A stretch of 64,000 nt of DNA from Paenibacillus rubinfantis (lineage in GTDB: Bacteria > Bacillota > Bacilli > Paenibacillales > Paenibacillaceae), in assembly GCF_001486505.1 (NCBI RefSeq), contig NZ_LN909062.1, positions 129,341 through 193,340 of the forward strand. Reading direction: 5' to 3'. The notes beneath the pieces were generated by a model that was given only the letters and a program-made list of their open reading frames with translations, did not search any database and was not told where the DNA came from. Shown piece after piece: positions 52,241 through 61,049 of the stretch (positions are counted from its first letter, which is position 1; every line of letters begins with the position of its first letter). The position numbers and the translations under genes are program-made.

Positions 52241-52688
52241 TGTCTTGTTCCTCCTTGAAAGGTCTAACCGTGCGCCAGGAGATGCAGGCTAATATCCTTC
52301 GCGTTACGCAATGTTGGATATTTGATACTAACTTATCCCTTCGTCTCTTGGCGGGTCAGCCGACTGGCCGTGGTCTAAAGTGGGCCTCCCTCCTTTCAAT
52401 GTCGGGGGTGCAGGCAGATTCCATGTTTCAGAACCCCGCCACCACTCACAGTTAAGTTTGAACATGGGATTACATAGATAGAATGAAGAATATTACAACT
52501 GCGCTTATATGATTATAATAGTCGTTATTTTTGATTAAATCAATCATTTTTTTCGAAAAAATCGCTTAAATCGCTCGTAGAACCCCTTTGTTTTTTCATA
52601 TTCTGAATATTTTGATTGATTTTTTGATCGAAATGGTTATAAGATTGACATAAAGCGTCAATTAATCATTTTGAAGGAGGTACCTGTT
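52241..52688. promoter_or_regulatory. Divergent regulatory region of aldolase and SIS genes
   Basis: 448 bases without a gene between divergent starts. From about 52500 it is very AT-rich with repeated TTTTGATT/AATCAAAA elements (52529-52545 and 52609-52630), TTTTTTCGAAAAAA (52550-52563) and the dyad ATTGAC-N7-GTCAAT (52644-52662) just before the SIS ribosome site. These could be sites for the DeoR regulator or catabolite control. No certain promoter is assigned. Confidence 0.4.
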
Positions 52689-53732
52689 ATGAGCTTGACG
52701 TATAGTGAAATCAAAAGCCAATACAAAGCCCTGCAGAAGACTTACGATTATATGATGTCAAAGCGTGCCGAATTTACTGCCTTTGTTCAAAAACAAGAGA
52801 TAAAGAGCGTCACCTTTGTTGGCTCCGGCTCCAGCTACTGTTTGAGCGAGTCTGCCGCTTTCTCTTTTCGATTACGTGCCGGCCTCCCTGCTCTCTCCCT
52901 AGCAGCCGGAGATCTGATGCTAAATACCGATCGCTACCGGCCAATGCTGACGGACACCCTGGTGATCGCCCCTTCACGTTCCGGCAGCACAAGTGAGGTA
53001 GTTGAAGCGCTGCGCCTAATTCAATCCAACGAGCACATTCCCGTGCTGGCAATCTCCTGTGTGGAGCAATCGCCGTTATCCCAGACGGCGGACTTCTCCT
53101 TGGAGTTACCGTGGGCCTTCGACCAAAGCGTCTGCCAAACCCGCACAGTTACCAATTTGTATGCTGTCAATCTGCTGCTTGCCGCTTTTCTAGCTGGTGA
53201 TGAGGTCCTGATCGCCGACATGAAGACAGCGATTCTTCAAGGGGAGTCCTATATGGCCCGTGTCGAAGAAGGCATCCGCCAAGTCACAGATTTCGCTTGG
53301 ACCAATGCGGTTGTGTTAGCAGATGGAGAACTACAGGGGTTAGCGTCCGAGGGAGCTATTGCTTTGACTGAAATTGCCAAGACGCAGGCCCACGCCTATC
53401 ATCTTCTTGATGTTCGTCACGGTCCGATGGTCACGGTTGGCCCGGATACGCTTGTAATCGCGGCACTGTCCGACAACGGCACGGCCCATCAGCGCAATCT
53501 GATGCGCGACATTAAGGAGCGCGGGGCGAAGGTGATTGCATTTGCGGACCGGGCTGAGGTGATGCCGCAGGATATCGTGGATCTCACCATCATGACAGAC
53601 TGTCCGCTGGATGCTGCAGTGCGCGGTATTCCATTCATTTTCATTCCGCAAATAGCCGCACTATCCAATGCCGAGCGCCACGGCATCAACCCAGATCAGC
53701 CCGACGGACTTATGGCATGGGTGAAGCTGTAA
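52689..53732 (+). CDS. SIS-domain sugar-phosphate deaminase/isomerase
   Basis: A 347-residue cytoplasmic protein with two sugar-isomerase domains (about 30-160 and 195-335). Motifs FVGSGSSYCLSESAAF, PSRSGSTSEVVEALRL and LTEIAKTQAHAYHLLDVRHG match GlmS-isomerase-like, NagB-II and AgaS proteins; no glutaminase domain is present. In this locus it would convert galactosamine 6-phosphate to tagatose 6-phosphate and ammonia. ATG 52689 has AAGGAGG eight bases upstream. It is divergent from the aldolase-kinase operon. Confidence 0.82.
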   Translation: MSLTYSEIKSQYKALQKTYDYMMSKRAEFTAFVQKQEIKSVTFVGSGSSYCLSESAAFSFRLRAGLPALSLAAGDLMLNTDRYRPMLTDTLVIAPSRSGSTSEVVEALRLIQSNEHIPVLAISCVEQSPLSQTADFSLELPWAFDQSVCQTRTVTNLYAVNLLLAAFLAGDEVLIADMKTAILQGESYMARVEEGIRQVTDFAWTNAVVLADGELQGLASEGAIALTEIAKTQAHAYHLLDVRHGPMVTVGPDTLVIAALSDNGTAHQRNLMRDIKERGAKVIAFADRAEVMPQDIVDLTIMTDCPLDAAVRGIPFIFIPQIAALSNAERHGINPDQPDGLMAWVKL

Positions 53733-53797
53733 TTCGGACAGTCCAACCCAACGTTGTCTAGCGAATGCGCCTTGCTTAAATGAAATCGGAACAAAAA

Positions 53798-53846
53798 AAC
53801 TGCAGCCCCAATAGTTAGGTGATACCTAACCATTGGGGCTGCAGTT
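53798..53846. terminator. Long bidirectional terminator
   Basis: AACTGCAGCCCCAAT...GTTAGGT pairs with ACCTAAC...ATTGGGGCTGCAGTT, a stem of about 22 bp with one mismatch and a tight GAT loop; the minus strand runs into T7. It ends the SIS gene and the convergent oxidoreductase operon. Confidence 0.9.
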
Positions 53847-53862
53847 CATAATTCTATTAAGG

Positions 53863-54879
53863 TTATGCCTTCAGGCTCACCCAGGCGCCGCCGGCATTCG
53901 CCGACTCCCATTCCGCCTCGATCAGCGCCACCGAATCGGCTGCACTTTCCGGCGTGCATATCATAATCGGTTTGTCTTGAATAATCGCCCCGATGAAATA
54001 CTTCAGCTCCCGATAATAGCCGTCATCCGCAGGCAACTCCGCCTTAAAACCCGGCTGGTCGTTAGGATTTACGGTGACGAAGCTCCCGTCGAATACGATG
54101 TTCCCCCGTTCGAAGTTGACCCGGTAACCCATATAAAAACCAAAATCACCCTCCAGCGTCCAGTCTACCTGGGAATTGATCACCTTGCCGTCCGCATAAC
54201 CGTAATGCGTAGATGCGATATCGTATCCGCTGCCCGGGATGACATTACGCCCGATCGTCGATACTTTCTCCGGAGCTCCAAACAACCACAGAACCATATC
54301 GGAATCGTGAATATGCATATCCAGCAGCGCTGCGCCGCTCAATTCCTCCGTGAGAAACCAATTTTGGGGCGCACCCGAACCGCGGTAGAAATAGCCGGCC
54401 GTCGGCTGACCGAAACGGTCCTCCTCAATCACTTCTTTGAGGTATTCATAACCCGGCCAAAAGCGCAGGCACTGCCCAATCATCAGCTTTTTACCATACT
54501 TCTTCGCGGTTTCGGCCATTCGGCGGGCATCGGCGGAGTAGCGGGCCATCGGCTTTTCGCAGAATACGTGATACCCGCGTTCCAGAAGCGAGCAGGCCAT
54601 CTCCGCATGCAGGTAGGTGGGAATGGCAAGGTCGATCATGTCTAGCTGTTCCGCGGCGAGCATTTTCTCTAAATGATCATACAGCCGGTAGGCAGACAAA
54701 TCATAGATCTCCTGCCCCGTTGACATATTACCGTTTGCTTTGCTGTCCTTCAATTCGTCGATAATCAGATCGCAGATGGCTACAAGTTCAATCGGCTCCC
54801 CTTCAGCCATCAAACGAACATAATTGTCAAAATGCATCCGCCCCATAAACCCAAAACCGACTAGTCCAACTTTCAGCAT
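53863..54879 (-). CDS. Gfo/Idh/MocA-family oxidoreductase
   Basis: A 338-residue NAD(P)-dependent oxidoreductase. The Rossmann start VGLVGFGFMGRMHFDNY, AIPTYLHAEMACSLLERGYH, and CEKPMAR are standard; GAALLDMHIHDSD supplies the C-terminal His motif. Family members dehydrogenate inositol or sugars. It is the last gene of a unit with an isomerase/epimerase (7-base overlap) and a CBM9-like protein. Confidence 0.88.
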   Translation of the reverse strand: MLKVGLVGFGFMGRMHFDNYVRLMAEGEPIELVAICDLIIDELKDSKANGNMSTGQEIYDLSAYRLYDHLEKMLAAEQLDMIDLAIPTYLHAEMACSLLERGYHVFCEKPMARYSADARRMAETAKKYGKKLMIGQCLRFWPGYEYLKEVIEEDRFGQPTAGYFYRGSGAPQNWFLTEELSGAALLDMHIHDSDMVLWLFGAPEKVSTIGRNVIPGSGYDIASTHYGYADGKVINSQVDWTLEGDFGFYMGYRVNFERGNIVFDGSFVTVNPNDQPGFKAELPADDGYYRELKYFIGAIIQDKPIMICTPESAADSVALIEAEWESANAGGAWVSLKA

Positions 54880-55730
54880 CGCCCTGCTCCTCCTCTTCCT
54901 AAAATCGCATCCATCGCCGCCGAGGTATTAAAGATAATCTGTTCGGAATGATGTTCATAATGCGGGATCATTTCAGCCGTGACATAATTGGTATAACCTA
55001 CCTCGTGCAACGCGGCCACAACGGCCGGATAATCGACGTTCCCCGCCAAGAGGTCTACGAATCCATGTAGCCCGCCGGCTTCGCGGCGATAATCCTTGAA
55101 GTGCACCTTCTTAATGCGCGAACCCAATATACGAACCCAATGCTCGGGGTAACCCGCATAGAGCACATTGCCTATATCCAAATATGAACCGACATAAGGC
55201 GAATGAATGGCATCCAGGAAACCGCGCATTTCCAAAGGCGACAACAGGAATTTGTTCCACACATTCTCAATACCGATGGAAACGCCCGCCTTCTCCGCTT
55301 CCGCTGACAGTTTGCTGATCGCCTCCAAAGCCCGATCATACGCCTTGTCGTACGGCACTACCTCGGATCCAGGAATAAAATCCACCCCGACCGCCCCCGG
55401 GATCACCAGAATCGCATCGACTCCGAGAGCTGCCGCCAGTTCCAATTGCTTTTTGCAGATATCGGCCGCTTTGGTCCGATTTGACTCCTCATTGCTGGTC
55501 ATAGAATAGGTCCAATACAAGCCAGTGGCCAGACCGGCTATTTCCAGACCTGCATCTTCCACAACCCGGCGGATTTGGCCGGCCTCTTTGTCCGTCGTCT
55601 GCAAACCAAGCTCACCGTCTTCATTCAGGGACAGTTCAATCCCTTCAAACCCCGCCGCTTTTGCCAGTCGTGCGCTTTCCGCAATGGTTGTCCCTTCGCG
55701 GAAGGACCAAATGTTAATCCCCTTCTTCAT
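54873..55730 (-). CDS. Sugar phosphate isomerase/epimerase (TIM barrel)
   Basis: A 285-residue AP endonuclease-2-type TIM barrel. Metal-site motifs are EGIELSLNEDGEL, SIGIENVWNKF, GSYLDIGNVLYAG, KVHFKDYRR and NYVTAEMIPHY. Such proteins isomerise keto-sugars or inosose. ATG 55730 follows GGGAGG; the longer frame to 55874 has no site and would overlap the CBM9-like gene. It overlaps the oxidoreductase gene by 7 bases, so the two enzymes probably act in sequence. Confidence 0.88.
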   Translation of the reverse strand: MKKGINIWSFREGTTIAESARLAKAAGFEGIELSLNEDGELGLQTTDKEAGQIRRVVEDAGLEIAGLATGLYWTYSMTSNEESNRTKAADICKKQLELAAALGVDAILVIPGAVGVDFIPGSEVVPYDKAYDRALEAISKLSAEAEKAGVSIGIENVWNKFLLSPLEMRGFLDAIHSPYVGSYLDIGNVLYAGYPEHWVRILGSRIKKVHFKDYRREAGGLHGFVDLLAGNVDYPAVVAALHEVGYTNYVTAEMIPHYEHHSEQIIFNTSAAMDAILGRGGAGRC

Positions 55731-55770
55731 TGCCGTTCCTCCCCATTTCTTATGAAAATGTTTTCCTTGC

Positions 55771-56418
55771 TCAGACAAAGAGCAGCCGACCGAATCTCGA
55801 AGGCAAATGATAATTGACCTCTCTAGTCGGCCCCCATGCCTGATATTCTCTGGTTCCCTCCGGTTGTTCATCAATCCGGTAAAAATTCACGCGCCACTCC
55901 ATTCCAACCTGCGGCTTCCGGGTAAACGTTTCCAACGGAAAACGCAATTCATAGACGCGCATAGCAGAACTCTCAATAAATACGCGGGTTTCCAGCAGCT
56001 CCATGTCCCAGGACACATCCGCGCAGACGGCTCCATCCTTCTCTCTCTTAATCCGGGCATCGAACACCACATTATACGGACTAAGCTCCACTTCAAGATA
56101 ACGGTGGCCGTCGCCCTCTTCATCGATGAACACTTCCACCACGTCCTGTTCATAAAGCGGATCGTCTCTTTTTTCAAAAACGGAGACGACATAATGATCC
56201 GTACATCGGAACTGTACGTACCAAGCCGAACTCGACCAACAAGCGCGAACCTCGGTTGGTTCACGAACTGATTGCCCCGTTACCGTGTCCACAAGCTGTA
56301 TGGGAGAAATCCGATCCCATGGAAGCTTCACTCCCGCTTCCTCAGTTGCAGTGAGTCTCTCACAGCGGTAAACCCTCGTATCCTCACCCGTTTGGATATG
56401 CGCGGCAACCACCTCCAA
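55771..56418 (-). CDS. CBM9-like carbohydrate-binding protein
   Basis: A 215-residue protein resembling the family 9 carbohydrate-binding fold: VRACWSSSAWYVQFRCTDHY, then EQDVVEVFIDEEGDGHRYLE and VGMEWRVNFYRID near the end. It lacks a signal peptide, so it seems cytoplasmic, unlike most CBM9 modules in xylanases. The start (TTG 56418) is uncertain because the best GGAGG lies inside the frame. It leads the oxidoreductase-isomerase unit, 41 bases ahead. Confidence 0.72.
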   Translation of the reverse strand: MEVVAAHIQTGEDTRVYRCERLTATEEAGVKLPWDRISPIQLVDTVTGQSVREPTEVRACWSSSAWYVQFRCTDHYVVSVFEKRDDPLYEQDVVEVFIDEEGDGHRYLEVELSPYNVVFDARIKREKDGAVCADVSWDMELLETRVFIESSAMRVYELRFPLETFTRKPQVGMEWRVNFYRIDEQPEGTREYQAWGPTREVNYHLPSRFGRLLFV

Positions 56419-56589
56419 TTTGCATTTTTCCGTTGAAGTGATACTATGAATTTATTAGTGTTATCTTCTATTACAACCTTATTATATTAACTTTGATGAC
56501 CTTTTTATTTAGCGGATAAAGTTATTTTTTATCTTATTCCGTGTTCTTCTTTCGTTTTATCGCATTCTGAAAACAAGGAGTTTCTTCTG

Positions 56590-57501
56590 ATGAGCGAGGA
56601 TCGTTGTTTATCACCAAAAACGAGAAGCGCCCCCTTCACGACATGGTCGCCAAACATCCATTACGCCCAATTCCAAACGCTCCCGCCATGCCGGTTTCCC
56701 GTAAGGAGGTTATACGACTTCGAACTGATCTATGTCATTCATGGGGAAATGGCCACGACGATGAACGGGCAGCGCTATTTGCTATCGGCTGGCCAACTCA
56801 TTTTTCTGCCATCCGGGGTCTACCATCAAAACGAGATTGTCTCTGAGCCCGATGCCAAGCTAATGGGAATTCACTTTGATTTTTTTGGTGAGGTTACGAT
56901 TCAAAAGGAGGAAGATCTGTTGGCTCCCGAAAAAGAAATTGTTTGGGATAAACTCGCCGCGGAGCCGTTGATCGAAACCGATCGAGGGTTAACTTTTTCC
57001 AGCAATCCCGTCTATTCTCCGTCTGTGGAATGCGTACAGACGATGGAACAGCTCATCCATGAATTCGCCAGACGTTCTCTTGGATATGAGCTGGTTTGCA
57101 AGGGATTGATGTTGGAGATCCTGGCGCAATTACTGCGTTCCCAAATGGCTCGTCGGATCACCGGTGTCTCGGAACACGGAGAACGCATCAAACGTTTGGC
57201 CGAGCAAATGGACGCCGCCCCCGCGGAGGACTGGTCCAACCGACGGGTTGCTGCCGAGCTGCGGATGAGTGTAGATCATGCCGCTAAGCTGTTCCGGCGG
57301 ATCATTGGTGTGCCTCCAGGGGAGTTCCTGCGTACCGTCCGGCATCGTGAAGCATGCCGGTTGCTTCGCGATACGGACTGGACGATTGAAGAGGTGGGAG
57401 CTCATATAGGGTATTCCGATATTCATTACTTCAGCCGATTATTTCACGCTAATGAGGGGATATCGCCACGCGCTTACCGGAAACTTTCCCGTATTCTCTA
57501 A
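56590..57501 (+). CDS. AraC-family transcriptional regulator
   Basis: A 303-residue regulator. The N-terminal half is a cupin-like sensing domain (FELIYVIHGEMATTMNGQRY, FLPSGVYHQNEIV), and the C-terminal 100 residues carry the two helix-turn-helix units (WSNRRVAAELRMSVDHAAKL, then IEEVGAHIGYSDIHYFSRLF). AAGGAG precedes the ATG. It is divergent from the CBM9-like/isomerase/oxidoreductase unit, which it likely activates. Ligand unknown, probably a sugar. Confidence 0.9.
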   Translation: MSEDRCLSPKTRSAPFTTWSPNIHYAQFQTLPPCRFPVRRLYDFELIYVIHGEMATTMNGQRYLLSAGQLIFLPSGVYHQNEIVSEPDAKLMGIHFDFFGEVTIQKEEDLLAPEKEIVWDKLAAEPLIETDRGLTFSSNPVYSPSVECVQTMEQLIHEFARRSLGYELVCKGLMLEILAQLLRSQMARRITGVSEHGERIKRLAEQMDAAPAEDWSNRRVAAELRMSVDHAAKLFRRIIGVPPGEFLRTVRHREACRLLRDTDWTIEEVGAHIGYSDIHYFSRLFHANEGISPRAYRKLSRIL

Positions 57502-57515
57502 ACGCGCGGCTCCCT

Positions 57516-58544
57516 TCATTCGCTACTTCCGCCCGAGGAGCGGCGAAGCAGCATTTTGTACGGAATGGTTAGATTCACCGGAATGTCATACCGGTTATCC
57601 AGGTAATCAAGCAGCAGCTTCACTGCAAACATCCCCATTTCCAGTTTAGGAACATGGATCGTTGATAAAGGAGGCGAGGTAAATTCGGATATTTCAATAT
57701 TGTCCACGCCAAAGATCGCAATATCCTCGGGAATTCTCAATCCCCACTCGGTGGCTGCCCTCATAGCGGCAATGGCCATCATATCGCTGGCTGCAAAAAT
57801 AGCGGTCGGCGTATGACTATTCCGCTCGAAGGCTTGCTTCGTCAACTCATAGCTCAAGGAAACATCCCATTTTACATCGATCACCCAATCTTCATCGATC
57901 GGCAATCCAGCTTCCTGCATCGCGCTTAGGTAACCGAGAAAACGCTTTTCGCTCCGGAAATGGCCATCCAGCTCCGCACCGCCGATATAAGCGATTCGCC
58001 GATAACCTTGGGCGATTAGATATTGCACTGCCTCCTTCGCCGCGGCCGCCCGATCATAGCTGACTACAGGGATCGTCTTGTCCGCCAGATCAATGCCTAC
58101 GATAATACCAACGTTCTCTTTAAGCCATTGATACGCTTCTTGCTCAATCCGTTCGACGATCAACAAGCCGTCCAGACGGTGTTCCTTCACCAAAGCTTGC
58201 AGTTGCTGAAGATCGCCCTGCTTTTCAAGGCTGTACACGAACTCCAGACGCATGCCGGAAGCAGCTAGCTCTTTCTCAATCCCCTCCAAAATGATCGAAA
58301 AGTACGGATTGTTATATTTGTTCTGAGGCATCGCTACAACGCAACCGACGCGATACCCGTGTTTGGATGGATTCTTTTTTGCCTTTGCCGCTCGCTGTGA
58401 ATTATAGCCGATTTTTTCAGCCGTTTCCCAAATTTTGCGTCGGGTTTCGTCACTCACCGAGCGATTCGCATCATTCTTCATTACCCTTGAAACCGTTGAG
58501 ATTGACACTCCTACCTGATCAGCAATATCTTTTAATCTCGCCAT
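57516..58544 (-). CDS. LacI-family transcriptional repressor
   Basis: A 342-residue repressor. The helix-turn-helix and hinge are at 1-60 (MARLKDIADQVGVSISTVSR...), and the rest is a periplasmic-binding-like sugar sensor (GIDLADKTIPVVSYDRAAAA; DNIEISEFTSPPLSTI). ATG 58544 is the natural start for the family; the frame continues upstream without a site. Its promoter and an operator right after the -10 are visible, implying autorepression, and the same operator occurs before the ABC/oxidoreductase operon at 63 kb. Confidence 0.92.
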   Translation of the reverse strand: MARLKDIADQVGVSISTVSRVMKNDANRSVSDETRRKIWETAEKIGYNSQRAAKAKKNPSKHGYRVGCVVAMPQNKYNNPYFSIILEGIEKELAASGMRLEFVYSLEKQGDLQQLQALVKEHRLDGLLIVERIEQEAYQWLKENVGIIVGIDLADKTIPVVSYDRAAAAKEAVQYLIAQGYRRIAYIGGAELDGHFRSEKRFLGYLSAMQEAGLPIDEDWVIDVKWDVSLSYELTKQAFERNSHTPTAIFAASDMMAIAAMRAATEWGLRIPEDIAIFGVDNIEISEFTSPPLSTIHVPKLEMGMFAVKLLLDYLDNRYDIPVNLTIPYKMLLRRSSGGSSE

Positions 58545-58623
58545 TTTTCTTCTGTTCCTCTCTACAATCTCATTCCACTCAATAAGGATATTTTTCAATA
58601 GATTAACTCAAAAAAATAATAAA

Positions 58624-58667
58624 ATTGCGGCAAATTTATTTTATATTTTCTTATCATGCTATGTCAA
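58624..58667 (-). promoter_or_regulatory. LacI gene promoter and operator
   Basis: On the minus strand TTGACA (58667-58662) and TATAAA (58645-58640) have a 16-base spacer. Immediately downstream lies ATTTGCCGCAAT (58635-58624), a LacI-type palindrome centred on the CG-rich core. Confidence 0.7.
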
Positions 58668-58692
58668 CGTCATAATATTTAAAGAGTTGAAA

Positions 58693-58738
58693 AACGGGGT
58701 ATCCCAAAGGTGGACTTAACCTCCGAGATATCCCCGTT
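58693..58738 (-). terminator. Terminator of the 58.8-63.1 kb operon
   Basis: AACGGGG (58693-58699) pairs with CCCCGTT (58732-58738), with further pairing of TATC/GATA inside. The minus strand continues TTTTTC. It lies 36 bases past the binding-protein stop and just upstream of the LacI promoter. Confidence 0.75.
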
Positions 58739-58773
58739 ACGCTTATCTATTCATGAACATATCACTTTTGTCG

Positions 58774-60135
58774 CTACTTCATTTGATTAGTGAGATCCTC
58801 AATCGCCGCTTGAAGATCGCCTTCGCCTGCCAGCGGAAGCTTTAGCGCTTGCTCGCCGTAAGTCCATATAAGATCGGTTTTCTTCACCGTAAACGGTGAA
58901 ATGATGCCAAACTTCTGCGCGTCAAGGAAGATTTGATTCCCGTCGCCCGTGGTTTGCACATACGTATCGGCCGCTGCTTTGTTGGCAGGAAGCGCATAAC
59001 CCTGCTTCGCCAGCGCAATTTGCCCCTCCGGTCCCGCTAACCAAGACAGTAATTGATAAGCCGCCTCTTCATGCTTCGTATTCGAACTGATCGCAACACC
59101 AGCAGGCTGCACTACCGTCTGTGTCGTTTTAAATTTCGGCAGATAAGTGATCCCGTAATCCGTACCCGCCTCTTTATAGTTCGTCGTATTCCAGTTGCCT
59201 CCCGGATTCATAGCAACTTTGCCTGTAGTAAGGGTCAGATTCACTTGGCCGCCAAGCCCCTCGATTTGGGCAGGGGTTGTGTTAATCTTCTTATTCTTCG
59301 TTAAATCGATAAACAACGCAAGCACCTCTTGCGCCTCCGGAGTATCCAGCGCTAGCGAGCCATCCTCATTAACGAGTTTGGCTCCATTCGACCACAGCTC
59401 CGGCTCAAGGAACCAGTCCATGGAAGAACCCGGTGAGATGGACATGCCCCATTGGACGATATTCTTGGCATCAAAACCATCCTCGTCGGCACTTTTGCCG
59501 TTCTTGTCGAGCGTCATTTTCGTCGCAATGTCGATGATCTCGTCCCAAGTTGGTTCAAGAGAGGGAACGGGCGCACCTTTAGGGTTTGTTTTGGGATCGT
59601 CAAACAAGGTTTTGTTGTAATACCAGACTATGACGTTGCCGTCGATCGGCAGTGATACCTGATTCTCTTTATATTTATGTAGTCCCAGCAAGCTATCATC
59701 GATATTGCTCAGGTCAAATGAACCCGCAGACAGCAGACCATCCAGCTCCTTATAGACACCGAGCTCAGCATACTTTTCAATGTAAGCATAGCTCGTTTTA
59801 AAGACATCGGGCAACGTGCCCCCAGCCGCATTAGCGGTAATTCCATCCCAGTAGCTTCCCCAATCCTTGCCTTCCAGCTTAACGGTAATGTTCGGGTTCG
59901 CCTCCATAAATTGATCAAGCAGCTCTTGCACGCGCTGCAGTTCCTCAGCCGTCCCCCATTGGGAATACGTGATCGTGACGGGCTCTCCCGCTTCTTTGCC
60001 CGCGGACTTCGAGGCATCGGTATTTGCTGTTGTTGCCGCTGGCTTATTCGCCTCTTGCGAGCAGGCAGTCAAAGCCAAAACCATTGTCAAGATGAGCAAC
60101 CAGCTGCCACTCAACCATTTTTGCTTCGTTTTCAC
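58774..60135 (-). CDS. Sugar-binding lipoprotein of ABC transporter
   Basis: A 453-residue family 1 solute-binding lipoprotein with lipobox LALTAC (Cys25) and an Ala/Thr/Asn-rich linker before VTITYSQWGTAEELQRVQEL. The C-terminus includes NTKHEEAAYQLLSWLAGPEG, typical of CUT1 receptors. The start is GTG 60135 with GGGGGAA upstream. It is the last gene of an operon that begins with an oxidoreductase and two permeases, under LacI-type control. Confidence 0.92.
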   Translation of the reverse strand: MKTKQKWLSGSWLLILTMVLALTACSQEANKPAATTANTDASKSAGKEAGEPVTITYSQWGTAEELQRVQELLDQFMEANPNITVKLEGKDWGSYWDGITANAAGGTLPDVFKTSYAYIEKYAELGVYKELDGLLSAGSFDLSNIDDSLLGLHKYKENQVSLPIDGNVIVWYYNKTLFDDPKTNPKGAPVPSLEPTWDEIIDIATKMTLDKNGKSADEDGFDAKNIVQWGMSISPGSSMDWFLEPELWSNGAKLVNEDGSLALDTPEAQEVLALFIDLTKNKKINTTPAQIEGLGGQVNLTLTTGKVAMNPGGNWNTTNYKEAGTDYGITYLPKFKTTQTVVQPAGVAISSNTKHEEAAYQLLSWLAGPEGQIALAKQGYALPANKAAADTYVQTTGDGNQIFLDAQKFGIISPFTVKKTDLIWTYGEQALKLPLAGEGDLQAAIEDLTNQMK

Positions 60136-60192
60136 TCAAATTCCCCCTAACGGATAATATGAAAACAATCAAACACCTGAACTACAGCCGAA

Positions 60193-61038
60193 TTACCCTT
60201 TGGTTCCGGTTAAAACCACCCCCTCTACGATGTAGCGTTGACCGAAGAAATAGAGCAGCCCGATCGGAACGATACTGATGAAGGCTCCGGCCGCAAGCGC
60301 CGGAAAGTCCTGGCTGGTCTGACCAATCAGCAACTGCAGTCCTACGCTTAGCGTAAACTTGATATTGTCCTTGATGTAAAGGAAGGGCCCGAGGAAATCA
60401 AGCCAGGAGTTGACGAAGGCTAAAATAATCGTGGTGATCACAATAGGTTTAGATAACGGCATGATTACCCGTGTATAGACCGTCCACCGGCTCCCGCCAT
60501 CCAAATAAGTCGCTTCATCCAGTTCCAGAGGAATACTCAGGAAAAACTGACGGAACAAAAAAATGTAATATGCGCTTCCAAGCCATGCTGGAACAATAAG
60601 CGGTAACCAGGTATCCACCCACCCCAGTTTTGTATATAGCACATAAGATGGAATCATCATGATGGAAGGAGGGATCATCAAAGTAACAAGCACAATCGAG
60701 AACAACTTGTCTTTGTATTTCGTTGCAAAACGAGCAAATCCGTAAGCCACAATGGAACTAGAGAGGACAACCCCAACTACGACAAAAACAGAGATGATCA
60801 AGGAGTTCTCTATCCAGCGCCACATCAGTGGCTGCACGGCGAACAACCGTTCAAAAGACTCAAAAGTAAACTGTTCGGGGAAAATTGCGGGCGGTGCCTT
60901 ATAGGTCTCAGCCTTGGTCTTCATCATGGTGGAGAGCAGCCATACCAGAGGGCCCGCAAACAACAACAGCGTTATGGAAAGCAGCAAATACTTGGATAAG
61001 ACAACAGCCAATCTGCTTCTTTTTCGTCCATCATTCAT
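60193..61038 (-). CDS. Sugar ABC transporter permease (MalG type)
   Basis: A 281-residue CUT1 permease with six helices and the EAA loop region IPLELDEATYLDGGSRWTVY (about 179-198). The end VVLTGTKG is typical. It follows the MalF-type gene by 11 bases. The loop's EAA motif reads LDEATYLDGG, with the conserved Gly kept. Confidence 0.92.
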   Translation of the reverse strand: MNDGRKRSRLAVVLSKYLLLSITLLLFAGPLVWLLSTMMKTKAETYKAPPAIFPEQFTFESFERLFAVQPLMWRWIENSLIISVFVVVGVVLSSSIVAYGFARFATKYKDKLFSIVLVTLMIPPSIMMIPSYVLYTKLGWVDTWLPLIVPAWLGSAYYIFLFRQFFLSIPLELDEATYLDGGSRWTVYTRVIMPLSKPIVITTIILAFVNSWLDFLGPFLYIKDNIKFTLSVGLQLLIGQTSQDFPALAAGAFISIVPIGLLYFFGQRYIVEGVVLTGTKG

Positions 61039-61049
61039 TGGTGTCCCCC

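Noticed and set aside
55748..55768. TGAAAATGTTTTCC as a catabolite-response (cre) site
   Set aside because: The essential central CG is TG here, and it lies between two cotranscribed genes.
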